Shown here piece after piece: positions 1-6,680 of a stretch of 11,103 nt of DNA (position 1 is the first letter of the stretch; each line of letters starts with the position of its first letter). The notes beneath the pieces are model-generated. The model worked only from the letters and a program-made list of their open reading frames with translations. It searched no databases and had not been told where the DNA came from. The position numbers were made by a program, and so were the translations under genes. The DNA comes from Nitrospirota bacterium. Lineage in GTDB: Bacteria; Nitrospirota; JACRHJ01. The stretch covers positions 1 to 11,103 of the forward strand of contig JAKAHE010000058.1 in assembly GCA_021815285.1 (NCBI GenBank), in the 5' to 3' direction.

Positions 1-874
1 CGGCCCACATGAGGTCCTTGTTCGTCGCTGCTATAATCCGCACGTCCACCTTTATCGTCTTCTCCCCGCCCACGCGCTCGAACTCATGCTCCTGTAATAC
101 CCTCAGGAGCTTAAGCTGGGTGGAGACCGGTATCTCGCCTATCTCGTCAAGAAAAATCGTCCCCTCGTGCGCCAGTTCGAAACGCCCGGCCTTTCGTTTT
201 ATCGCGCCTGTAAAGGCGCCCTTTTCGTGGCCGAAAAGCTCGGATTCCAGTACACCCTCGGCGAGTGCGGCGCAGTTGAGTATCACGAGCGGCTTGCCCT
301 TCCGCCTGCTGTTGTAGTGGATTGAACGGGCCACAAGCTCTTTGCCTGTGCCGGATTCGCCCTGGATGAGGACGCTGGCGTTCGTCGCCGCCACCCGGTT
401 CACAAGCTCGTAGACCTCTTCCATCTTGGGGCTTTTCCCCACTATTCCCGTAAAACGGTATTGCTCCTCCAACTCCTTGTGAAGCTCCCGGTTCTCCCTG
501 ATGAGCCGCTCGCGCTCCAGCGCCTTCCCGACGACGTGCTTTATTTCCTCCATCTCGAAAGGTTTGCTCAAGTAATCATACGCCCCCAGGCGCATCGCTT
601 CCACGGCGGACTGGAGCGAGCCGTACGCGGTTATCATGACAACCGAAAGGGACGGGTCTTTTATCTTTATTTTCTTTAAAAGCTCTATGCCGTTCATGGA
701 CGGCATCTCAATGTCGAGAATAGCCAGGTCGTAGTCTTCCGAGTTAATGGATTCGAGCGCATCGGCCCCTTTCTCGAAGGCGTTTACGGAATACCCGCTC
801 TTGGCCAGCACCCGGCCCAGCAGGCTCCGCATTCCAGGCTCGTCATCGACAACAAGTATTCTCTCGTCCGGCAT
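1..874 (-). CDS. Sigma-54-dependent NtrC-family response regulator (C-terminus beyond window)
   Basis: The first 291 residues of a cytoplasmic regulator that activates sigma-54 promoters when phosphorylated by a sensor kinase. The receiver domain covers about residues 1-120, with acidic pair D10/D11, phosphoacceptor D54 (in LDIEMPSMNG), T82 and K104 (SKPF). A linker leads into the AAA+ domain from about 140: Walker A GESGTGKE at 172-179, the sigma-54-contacting GAFTGA loop at 219-224, and Walker B with LDEIGE at 242-247. The rest of the AAA+ domain and the Fis-type helix-turn-helix lie off the left edge, so its DNA target cannot be inferred. The ATG at 874 directly follows the vsr TAA, and no good Shine-Dalgarno lies near it (GAGG is about 15 nt upstream), so expression may depend on readthrough from vsr. 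The natural partner is the sensor kinase at 3029-4534, now about 2.15 kb away across an R-M cassette. Family call very secure; pairing inferred. Confidence 0.96.
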   Translation of the reverse strand, partial: MPDERILVVDDEPGMRSLLGRVLAKSGYSVNAFEKGADALESINSEDYDLAILDIEMPSMNGIELLKKIKIKDPSLSVVMITAYGSLQSAVEAMRLGAYDYLSKPFEMEEIKHVVGKALERERLIRENRELHKELEEQYRFTGIVGKSPKMEEVYELVNRVAATNASVLIQGESGTGKELVARSIHYNSRRKGKPLVILNCAALAEGVLESELFGHEKGAFTGAIKRKAGRFELAHEGTIFLDEIGEIPVSTQLKLLRVLQEHEFERVGGEKTIKVDVRIIAATNKDLMWA

Positions 875-1279
875 TTATGTTTTCACAACCTCTATTAAAC
901 TGGAAATAACGGTTTCAAAATCTCTTTTTATATCGTGTTCCCAAATCCTGATTATTCTCCAACCCATATCTTCATATTTTTTTGTAATGATTTTATCTCT
1001 TTTAATATTTCTTTTAATTTTTTCAGACCAATAAATAATATTTGACGCTGGTTTTCTTAAATGTTCGGGACAACCATGCCAGAAGCAAGAATCTACGAAT
1101 ACAACTATTTTTTGTTTAGGAAAGATTATATCAGGTTTGCCTGGCAACGGATAATTTAATCTGTATCTTAAGCCTCTTTCATGAAGAGCGGAACGAACCT
1201 TTAATTCAAGAGAAGTGTTCTTGCCCTTAACCCGCCGCATTGTCTCCGAGCGAATTACCGCAGAAACCTTATCTGCCAT
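875..1279 (-). CDS. vsr: Very short patch repair (Vsr) mismatch endonuclease
   Basis: A 134-residue protein of the usual Vsr length. Vsr enzymes nick DNA 5' of the T in T:G mismatches left when 5-methylcytosine deaminates, and so offset the mutagenic cost of a C5 methyltransferase. Visible hallmarks are the N-terminal MRRVKGKNTSLE segment (14-25), GLRYRLNYPLPGKPD (36-50) in which D50 matches the catalytic aspartate of E. coli Vsr (Asp51), the FVDSCFWHGCPEH core (61-73), and the C-terminal GWRIIRIWEHDI (106-117). The last motif has His where E. coli has the zinc-ligand Cys (WEC), a variation I recall in non-enteric members. Its start overlaps the end of the endonuclease gene by 11 bp, which suggests translational coupling. 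Its TAA directly abuts the regulator ATG at 874. It is AT-rich like the two upstream genes and unlike the flanks. Confidence 0.95.
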   Translation of the reverse strand: MADKVSAVIRSETMRRVKGKNTSLELKVRSALHERGLRYRLNYPLPGKPDIIFPKQKIVVFVDSCFWHGCPEHLRKPASNIIYWSEKIKRNIKRDKIITKKYEDMGWRIIRIWEHDIKRDFETVISSLIEVVKT

Positions 1280-1997
1280 GAATCACGACCCACGACTCAT
1301 CAAAACCGATTTTTTCTAAAAATTCCTCAAACGATGAAATCTTAGGCATTCTTACCGAAAAACATAATTTCTGTGCAGGCGCGTTGTCCACTATTGTAAA
1401 TTGAGAACCGTGCCTTTGCCAAGTAAATTTATGTTCTTTGGTTTCTCTGTCATAACCTTCGTAATTTCCCCTCTTATTGATTTCCCAATAATAATTCTCC
1501 GGCGAGAAAATTATCGTGTTTTTCTCGTAAATGGCGATTTTTGTGAGATCATATGATTTGATGAACACGGTCGTTCTTACGTGAGCGAAAAGTTCTCTTA
1601 TGGCGGCGACGCGCGCGTTATAAATTTTCAGGACTTGCTCTCCCACTCCATTGGGAGTTTTGGCTATTTCGCCAAATGAGTATTCAGGATTATTCCGACC
1701 TGAAATTAATCTCACTTTTGAGATTTCAAAGGGGTTAGAGCTCTTCAGAGATTTTATTCCCCAAGCGCAGGCTCCTAACTGCACGTCATCCAGACCTATA
1801 TTGGAAGGTTTCCATTTGGCATTTATAGCATCGGCAAAGATAGATTCCCATTCAGGTCCTTCTAAATTTGGCTTTTCCCTTGTCGCAAGCGCATATACTA
1901 TATGTTTGGCTATGCGGTAAGGGAAATCAGATGGAAATTGATTCAACGGGTACGGCGGTTTTACTTTTGAAACAGTCCTTAGTTTCGGGGCGGCCAT
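1269..1997 (-). CDS. Probable type II restriction endonuclease of the R-M cassette
   Basis: A 242-residue protein that I cannot place in a named family. The restriction role is inferred from its position between a C5 methyltransferase and vsr, its size, and a PD-(D/E)XK-like pattern. Candidate active-site residues are E49/E51 in the helix near EWESIF, the D70/D71 pair in GLDDVQLGA, and K82 in AWGIKSLK. A basic, conserved-looking KVRLISGRNNP follows at 94-104. There is no signal peptide or membrane segment. The start at 1997 is well supported although it lies 71 bp inside the methyltransferase gene: AGGAG ends 4 nt before the ATG, and the next in-frame Met is residue 217. The recognition site is unknown. 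Alternatives are a non-catalytic R-M accessory protein or an inactive nuclease; either would be surprising in this slot. Confidence 0.72.
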   Translation of the reverse strand: MAAPKLRTVSKVKPPYPLNQFPSDFPYRIAKHIVYALATREKPNLEGPEWESIFADAINAKWKPSNIGLDDVQLGACAWGIKSLKSSNPFEISKVRLISGRNNPEYSFGEIAKTPNGVGEQVLKIYNARVAAIRELFAHVRTTVFIKSYDLTKIAIYEKNTIIFSPENYYWEINKRGNYEGYDRETKEHKFTWQRHGSQFTIVDNAPAQKLCFSVRMPKISSFEEFLEKIGFDESWVVIHGR

Positions 1998-2934
1998 AAT
2001 ACTCCTTTTTTAGCAATATATCTGAAAGTAAAAGCGCTCTGTATACTTCGTCCAAAACAGCTTTAACCATTGGGACCGGCACTGCGTTTCCCGCTTGTTT
2101 TCTTGTTTGAGAATCGTTGCACACTATCTCAAACTCCTCAGGAAAACCTTGAAGCCTTAGCATTTCTCTTGGCGTCAATCTGCGCACTCCGTCCACCAAA
2201 AGATAATTATACGAAGCTCCTGCGCGTAAAGCGCATGAGAAGGGATAAGAACTTATATGGCCTCCTTTATTTTCATGCCATATCGAAGGAGATGGATGAG
2301 GATTCGGATGGAGTCTTTTTCTATTTGCCTGAATAGAATCAGATGCAAAAAATTTTTTAGGAATATTTTTTTCCAAAATTTCAGATAGTGATTTTCTCTT
2401 TGCGCCCTCGCCAGAGGGAAACTTAAAATCGAAAAATTTTTCTTTGCTGCCAACGATAAAAATACGTTCTCTTTTTTGAGGCAAACCAAAATCCAACGCA
2501 TTTAACACATTAATAAAAACTTCGTATTCTAATTTTCTTAAAACCTCCTCAATTCTCGCTATCGTTTTCCCATGATTATGCCCCCGTAGCATCTTAACAT
2601 TTTCAAGAACGAAAGCCTTGGGCTTCTTTTCTTTTATTATCCTTGCTATATCAAAAAATAAGGTGCCACGCGTGTCTTCAAATCCTCTTTGATCGCCGCA
2701 TATGCTGAAAGGCTGACAGGGGAATCCGCCGAGCAAAACATCATGGTCGGGAATTTCCTTCTCGTTTATCTTTGTTATGTCTCCGAAAGGTTCCTCGCCA
2801 AAATTCCATTTGTACGCTTTTCTGCATTCTTCATTTATATCGCTGGAAAACATGCATTGCCATCCTAACTCCTCGGCGGCAAATCTGAAACCACCAATTC
2901 CACAAAATAAATCTATAAATTTTATCTTCCCCAT
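1927..2934 (-). CDS. DNA (cytosine-5-)-methyltransferase
   Basis: A 335-residue Dcm/HhaI-type enzyme that transfers a methyl group from AdoMet to C5 of cytosine, protecting host DNA from the cognate nuclease. The motifs are in standard order: motif I FIDLFCGIGGF (6-16), motif IV GGFPCQPFS with catalytic C73, motif VI ENVK (111-114), motif VIII QKRERIFIVG (153-162), then the target-recognition region at about 165-250, and motifs IX-X RRLTPREMLRLQGFP (251-265) and QAGNAVPVPMV (280-290). Motif I begins at residue 6, so there is no N-terminal helix-turn-helix of the sort that lets some C5 methyltransferases repress their own gene. The last 23 codons overlap the endonuclease start. It is the first gene of the cassette, so the host would be methylated before nuclease builds up. 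GTGGGG upstream of the ATG is a plausible weak ribosome site. The target sequence cannot be read from the recognition region by eye. Confidence 0.97.
   Translation of the reverse strand: MGKIKFIDLFCGIGGFRFAAEELGWQCMFSSDINEECRKAYKWNFGEEPFGDITKINEKEIPDHDVLLGGFPCQPFSICGDQRGFEDTRGTLFFDIARIIKEKKPKAFVLENVKMLRGHNHGKTIARIEEVLRKLEYEVFINVLNALDFGLPQKRERIFIVGSKEKFFDFKFPSGEGAKRKSLSEILEKNIPKKFFASDSIQANRKRLHPNPHPSPSIWHENKGGHISSYPFSCALRAGASYNYLLVDGVRRLTPREMLRLQGFPEEFEIVCNDSQTRKQAGNAVPVPMVKAVLDEVYRALLLSDILLKKEYYGRPETKDCFKSKTAVPVESISI
2002..2006 (-). promoter_or_regulatory. Shine-Dalgarno deciding the endonuclease start
   Basis: AGGAG on the minus strand, 4 nt before the ATG at 1997 and inside the methyltransferase coding sequence. 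It supports a real 71-bp out-of-frame overlap over a later start. Confidence 0.75.
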
Positions 2935-2977
2935 TTTCTACCCCACTTAAGAAAGAAATAGTTACAAAATTCTACTT

Positions 2978-3005
2978 ATTTTATATTATGACAGGTTTTT
3001 GTCAT
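2978..3005 (-). promoter_or_regulatory. Candidate sigma-70-type promoter of the R-M cassette
   Basis: Read on the minus strand, ATGACA (3005-3000) matches 5/6 of the -35 consensus and TAAAAT (2983-2978) matches 5/6 of the -10 consensus, with a 16-bp spacer. Transcription would start near 2970, about 35 nt before the methyltransferase ATG at 2934. It lies in the only sizeable non-coding gap of this half of the window (2935-3028). The region is AT-rich, so chance matches are easier here; the inverted repeat lying over it adds some weight. Confidence 0.5.
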
Positions 3006-3010
3006 TATAT
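2983..3010. repeat. Inverted repeat overlapping the R-M promoter (possible operator)
   Basis: Arms 2983-2993 (ATATTATGACA) and 3000-3010 (TGTCATTATAT) pair at 10 of 11 positions around a 6-nt spacer. The repeat spans the proposed -35 element, the spacer and the edge of the -10 element, a position suited to a dimeric repressor. No control (C) protein gene is present, and the methyltransferase has no N-terminal DNA-binding extension, so any binder is unknown. It is not followed by a T-run on the minus strand, so it is less likely to be a terminator for the kinase gene. Confidence 0.5.
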
Positions 3011-3028
3011 TTTATTTTTTAGCCCCAC

Positions 3029-4534
3029 TCAAGAGATTTCGGTCTTCAGTCCGTCCGGGAGCGAAATGGTGAATGTCGCGCCATTTCCGGGAGCGCTTTC
3101 CACCCACACCCTGCCTCCATGCTCCTCGAGGAGCCTGGCACATATCGGAAGCCCAAGCCCCGTCCCCTCTCCCGGACGCTTGGTGGTATAAAAGGGCTCG
3201 AAAATCCTTTCCATATTTTCAGGGCTTATTCCGGGGCCAGTGTCGCCGAAAGATATACGCACCTCCCCAGCCGCCTCGTCGTGCCTGAGTTTTATGTCGA
3301 TATTCCCGCCGTCCGGCATCGCCTGGGCAGAATTTATCATGAGGTTCATAAACACCTGTCTCAGCCTGTCCGGGTCTGCCATTATCTTCGGGACAGGGGA
3401 AATATCCAAGCTTATATTCACGTCCCGGAAAAGCCTTTGCGTCTTAGCGGCCCCAACCGTCTGGTTCAGGGCTTCCGCAAGGTCGGTCGGCACAACTCCC
3501 AGGGCCGGTGGGCGGGAAAAATCGAGCAGTCCCCTGACAATGCGCTTGCAGCGCCTGCTCTCGTCCAGTATCCTGGCAAGGTCTTCGCGTCTCGGGTCGT
3601 CGGGAGGCGCGTCTTCCAATAAAAGCTCCGCAAAACCCATTATCACGCCTATGGGGTTGTCTATCTCGTGGGAAAGCCCCGCCGCAAGCTGGCCTACCGC
3701 AGCCATCCTCTCCGAGCGTACAAGCTCCGTCTGCAAAAGCCTCAGTTCGTCGTTTGCGGCAATCAGGCTCCTGTTCGCCTCCTCCAGGTCCCGCCTGTGT
3801 CCCTTCAGCGCGCTCGCCATGGAATTAAACGAGCGGCCAAGCTCGCCAAGCTCGTCTTCGCGGTTAAATTCCACCGCCTGGTCGAGGTCACCTCCTTCTA
3901 TCGCGCGGGCGCTTTCCTTCAGGGCAAGTATCGGGTTTATAAGCTTCGCCGCAAAGACAGCCGCCGTAAGTACGCCCACGAACATGAAAATGACGGTCAG
4001 GAACAGGAACTGTTTCCTGATGCCTACAAGCCTTTGCTTAAGCGAGCGGTAGGAAATGATATATCTGACCTTCAGGAACTGCGGCCCGCCGTTTTCTGCG
4101 GCTGGGGCCAGGATGTCCATGTATTCCTCGCCGTCCGGCCCGTAGTATTTTTTCACGTCGATGCCGTTTAACGGCATTCTTGCGGATAGCGACTGGTCTG
4201 TAACGGGCATATGCCCCGGAGTGCCGCCCGAATCCCAGAGTATAAGCCCGGACTGGCTGATAATCGTGAGCCGGACCAGATCCGGGTAATACCTGAAGAA
4301 CTTCAGCATCTGCGCCCGGACATCAGGATTCCCGCCGGATTCCCACGACAGGGAGCCGTAGGTATGGACGACTTCCGTGGCGGTCAGCCTGGCGAAAAGT
4401 TTTCCCTGCTCTACAAGCTGTTTTTTGCTGTCGGCCTTCTCCGTATGGAGCATTACCGCCGCATTTATCTCGATTATTGCGACAACGAGGCAGGATGCGA
4501 ACGTTATTACCTTTGTCCGAAGGCCGAAATGCAT
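3029..4534 (-). CDS. Membrane sensor histidine kinase (HAMP, HisKA, HATPase)
   Basis: A 501-residue inner-membrane kinase. The layout is a membrane helix at about 9-29, an extracytoplasmic sensing region at 30-172 with a Cache-like feel, a second helix at about 175-199, HAMP at about 196-250, and a coiled-coil linker at 245-275. The HisKA domain has the phosphoacceptor H289 in LSHEIDNP, where the usual second-last Asn of HE(I/L)NNP is Asp. The ATP-binding domain has its N box at NLMINSAQAM (N401), G1 at DTGPGIS (431-437), F box at FEPFYTTK, and G2 at GEGTGLGLPI (455-464). Its ATG overlaps the ResB stop by 1 nt (TGATG), so the two are coupled, which hints that the signal concerns cytochrome maturation or respiration. 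The ligand is unknown. By family habit it should phosphorylate the NtrC-type regulator at 874, which originally would have followed it. Confidence 0.95.
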   Translation of the reverse strand: MHFGLRTKVITFASCLVVAIIEINAAVMLHTEKADSKKQLVEQGKLFARLTATEVVHTYGSLSWESGGNPDVRAQMLKFFRYYPDLVRLTIISQSGLILWDSGGTPGHMPVTDQSLSARMPLNGIDVKKYYGPDGEEYMDILAPAAENGGPQFLKVRYIISYRSLKQRLVGIRKQFLFLTVIFMFVGVLTAAVFAAKLINPILALKESARAIEGGDLDQAVEFNREDELGELGRSFNSMASALKGHRRDLEEANRSLIAANDELRLLQTELVRSERMAAVGQLAAGLSHEIDNPIGVIMGFAELLLEDAPPDDPRREDLARILDESRRCKRIVRGLLDFSRPPALGVVPTDLAEALNQTVGAAKTQRLFRDVNISLDISPVPKIMADPDRLRQVFMNLMINSAQAMPDGGNIDIKLRHDEAAGEVRISFGDTGPGISPENMERIFEPFYTTKRPGEGTGLGLPICARLLEEHGGRVWVESAPGNGATFTISLPDGLKTEIS

Positions 4535-5844
4535 CAGACCGGCTCCACTTCCTGCATGAATGCCTTTATTATCCCGCCGTATTCACGCATGAAACCCTGC
4601 ATGTCCTTGCTGGAAGTCCCGCCGATGAATATCCGTCCGTTCTCGACGGTTATCCAAATCTGCCTGTGATAGAAGAAAAATGAAAGAAACAATCCAGCCA
4701 TAAGAAGGATGAACCCCGCCCAGACAACAGGGACGCCTGGGTCCTTTACCAGTTGAAAACCCGAATAGTATCTGCCGAGCGCATCGCGGGCGTATGACGT
4801 CTGGTATATGGTCATGCCGTCGTATTTCATCGGGTTGTTTATCTCTATTACGGCACGGTCGGCTTCCTTGCCGTCTTTAACTATCCGGACGCTGCTCGCT
4901 ATGTTTTTAAGTATCGGCCCTTTGAACGAACCCACGGTGAAGATATACCCGAGGCTCGGCGGGGCGGCGAGTCCGCCGTCTGGCGCGCCGGTATTATAGG
5001 AACCCAGGAAGCTCTCCCCGTCGTAAATATCGAGAACGGCCTCCCGTTGCTCCATATCGACGCTTTTCGGTTTTATCTTCAGCTTCGTGCCGGGCATAGA
5101 GAAGAATTTCCCTTCCACTGCATTGAATGTACCGAGCATAGCGCCGGTATTGCTATCCCGCACCTTAACCTTCATTTCCACCGGGTAATGCTCCAGTGTG
5201 AACTTGTCCACGTAAAGTCTGAAATCAAGCGGCTTTTCTTTACCCGCGCTCCAGTCGTAGAACCTGTCCGCATAATCCCTTTCGTAGATATTGACCGTGC
5301 CCACCATCCCCATGCTCCCGATAAGACCGCCCAGAAGCACAAGCAGGATGCTCGCATGCGTCACCATGTCTCCCCAGGGGCCGAGCTTTCCTTTAAAGCC
5401 GTAGACGTAGTTCCCGCGCTTGATTATGCCGTATTTTCTGTCCCTCAGGGAGCGCTCAAGGATTTCCACCCCAGGAGATGCGGGCAGTTCGTTATGTATC
5501 CTGAGGTTTTTTATTTCCTTGCCGGTTTTTTCTGCATTCGGCTTAAGCGTCCTTTGCATAAGCCTTTTAAACCTTCCAATGCTGCAAACCAGCAGGTTCA
5601 CCGCAAGCATGGCCGTAATCGCGCGGAAACCCCAGGAGTGATAAAGGTCTATCACACCCAGGAGTTTAAGGTATTTGTAACCAGAGAGGCCGTATTTGCC
5701 GATATAATAAGACGGCTCCTGCCCCTGCGGCAGAAATGTCCCGAAAACGGACACCGCCGCAAGGATTATAAGCAGGAATACCGCCAGGCGGAGCGACGAA
5801 AAGAACCTCCTGCCGGCGTCCCATATCCCGGTTATGGACTTCAT
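4534..5844 (-). CDS. resB: ResB/Ccs1-family cytochrome c biogenesis protein
   Basis: A 436-residue inner-membrane protein of the system II cytochrome c maturation pathway. In that pathway ResB (Ccs1) works with CcsA (ResC) to deliver heme and keep apocytochrome cysteines reduced. Four membrane helices are visible at about 18-38, 75-90, 160-182 and 372-392, with a large periplasmic domain between helices 3 and 4. H163 at the start of helix 3 (MVTHAS) fits the conserved histidine seen in this family. SLRLAVFLLI, FGTFLPQG and KYDGMTIYQTSY are typical ResB segments. The start at 5844 directly follows the TAG of the lipoprotein gene, and the stop overlaps the kinase start. No CcsA/ResC gene flanks it, which is unusual, since the two are often adjacent or fused. 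Multi-haem substrates are not in the window. Confidence 0.92.
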   Translation of the reverse strand: MKSITGIWDAGRRFFSSLRLAVFLLIILAAVSVFGTFLPQGQEPSYYIGKYGLSGYKYLKLLGVIDLYHSWGFRAITAMLAVNLLVCSIGRFKRLMQRTLKPNAEKTGKEIKNLRIHNELPASPGVEILERSLRDRKYGIIKRGNYVYGFKGKLGPWGDMVTHASILLVLLGGLIGSMGMVGTVNIYERDYADRFYDWSAGKEKPLDFRLYVDKFTLEHYPVEMKVKVRDSNTGAMLGTFNAVEGKFFSMPGTKLKIKPKSVDMEQREAVLDIYDGESFLGSYNTGAPDGGLAAPPSLGYIFTVGSFKGPILKNIASSVRIVKDGKEADRAVIEINNPMKYDGMTIYQTSYARDALGRYYSGFQLVKDPGVPVVWAGFILLMAGLFLSFFFYHRQIWITVENGRIFIGGTSSKDMQGFMREYGGIIKAFMQEVEPV

Positions 5845-6597
5845 CTATCTCTCATCCGAAAACCTGCCGAGCCTTATATTTATCCCGCCCGTGAAGGCGC
5901 CGTCCTTCACTGTTACGGAGTGATCACGACTTCCCCTGTATTTTCCGTAAGGCTCGTCCGGCCTGGGCGCGCCCATAAGGCCTGTGCGCGCGCCGATATA
6001 ATATTTTCCGGGCTTGTCAACGTATATCACGAACTTACCGTCCTTCCTGCTCCACCCGGAGACAAAATCCGGCCTGCCGACCATCCTCCTGTCCCTGTAT
6101 GCAAAGGCATACGCCTGCTTGAAAGGCTTCCCGCTCCTGTCCATTATCACGCCGCGTATGCCCTGCCGCCCGACGCTCCCGGAAAACAGCATGTTACCGG
6201 AAAAGACATACAGCGACAGGTCCACATTATAGACCTTTCCCTGCTCGATTTTCACTCGGACAGCATCCGGGGTATACAAATCGCCCTTCTTGAGGTTCCC
6301 GGAAATGCTCCCGGACATGCGCTTCCTGGCAACGACATAATACCTCCCGGGAGGCACCTCGGTGTAATATCTGCCGTCCGGCCCTGTAGGTTCGGCCATG
6401 AAATCAGCCGGGCTCCTGAACTTCCGCTCGGAACTGACATAAAAATAAACCTCCGCGCCCTTCAGGGGCTTCCCCGCCTCGTCCGTAAGCCGGCCTTTCA
6501 CAACCCCCGGACGGCTCATGCCGTAAAAATCGTTTTTATGCGCACATGCGGAAACGAGAACCAGCGCGGCGACTGCCAGAAACATGTATTTTTTCAT
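5845..6597 (-). CDS. Lipoprotein with two carboxypeptidase-regulatory-like (Ig-fold) domains
   Basis: A 250-residue predicted lipoprotein: a short basic start and hydrophobic stretch lead to the lipobox VSAC, with C18 as the lipidated residue. Two copies of a carboxypeptidase-D-regulatory-like beta fold follow. Copy 1 is at about 31-130, with GVVKGRLTDEAGKPLKGAEV then GRYYTEVPPGRYYVVARK. Copy 2 is at about 146-240, with GIRGVIMDRSGKPFKQAYAF then GKFVIYVDKPGKYYIGAR. The pattern of a G-x-V/L start, D-x-x-G-x-P turn and P-G-x-Y-x-V/I-x-A end recurs in both. Such folds usually serve as structural or binding modules in the envelope; no enzyme motif is visible. The gene abuts resB with no gap, suggesting a shared transcript and an envelope role tied to cytochrome maturation. 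GAAGAG upstream of the ATG is a fair ribosome site. Specific role unknown. Confidence 0.85.
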   Translation of the reverse strand: MKKYMFLAVAALVLVSACAHKNDFYGMSRPGVVKGRLTDEAGKPLKGAEVYFYVSSERKFRSPADFMAEPTGPDGRYYTEVPPGRYYVVARKRMSGSISGNLKKGDLYTPDAVRVKIEQGKVYNVDLSLYVFSGNMLFSGSVGRQGIRGVIMDRSGKPFKQAYAFAYRDRRMVGRPDFVSGWSRKDGKFVIYVDKPGKYYIGARTGLMGAPRPDEPYGKYRGSRDHSVTVKDGAFTGGINIRLGRFSDER

Positions 6598-6617
6598 ATC
6601 TTCTCTTCAGGGATTGC

Positions 6618-6652
6618 AAAAAGAGGCAGATGGAACCTCCCCCACCTGCCTC
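6618..6652 (-). terminator. Intrinsic terminator after the HEAT lipoprotein gene
   Basis: On the minus strand, an 11-bp stem (6652-6642 with 6633-6623, one G-U pair) encloses an 8-nt loop and is followed by TTTTT (6622-6618). It lies about 30 bp past the stop at 6681. The T-run is short, so termination may be partial; the next gene begins only about 20 bp later with no room for a full promoter. The reverse strand lacks a T-run, so it works in one direction only. Confidence 0.8.
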
Positions 6653-6680
6653 AGAAAAAATCTTCCCGTAAAACTGCCCG

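Larger units (their letters stand above)
875..3022 (-). mobile_element. AT-rich R-M island (methyltransferase, endonuclease, vsr) splitting a two-component operon
   Basis: The three-gene cassette and its leader differ sharply in composition from both flanks. Spot counts by hand give 22/60 G+C at 1321-1380, against 38/60 at 3541-3600 in the sensor kinase. The AT-rich block begins just after the kinase stop codon (3029) and ends at the regulator ATG (874). No transposase, integrase, terminal inverted repeat or convincing target duplication is visible, so the insertion mechanism is unknown. It is classed as mobile because R-M modules are known to move between genomes and because it separates two genes that are usually adjacent. 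Borders are approximate on the right (about 2940-3025) and sharp on the left. Confidence 0.7.
2941..3034. repeat. Near-identical 12-bp direct repeat bracketing the R-M leader
   Basis: CCCCACTTAAGA at 2941-2952 and CCCCACTCAAGA at 3023-3034 (plus strand) match at 11 of 12 positions, 82 bp apart. The right copy contains the kinase stop codon and the GTGGGG just after it. The left copy supplies the GTGGGG that lies before the methyltransferase ATG. It may be a scar of the insertion or a duplicated translation signal; chance is not excluded. Confidence 0.45.

Noticed and set aside
2983..3010. Inverted repeat as a terminator for the sensor kinase gene
   Set aside because: The stem is AT-rich and is not followed by a T-run on the minus strand; overlap with a promoter-like sequence makes an operator more likely.
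875..3022. Transposon or integron as the carrier of the R-M cassette
   Set aside because: No transposase, integrase, attC-like site or terminal inverted repeats could be found at the borders.
3240..4052. 270-codon plus-strand frame opposite the sensor kinase
   Set aside because: A Ser-rich low-complexity shadow with no domain or start signal, fully inside a convincing histidine kinase.
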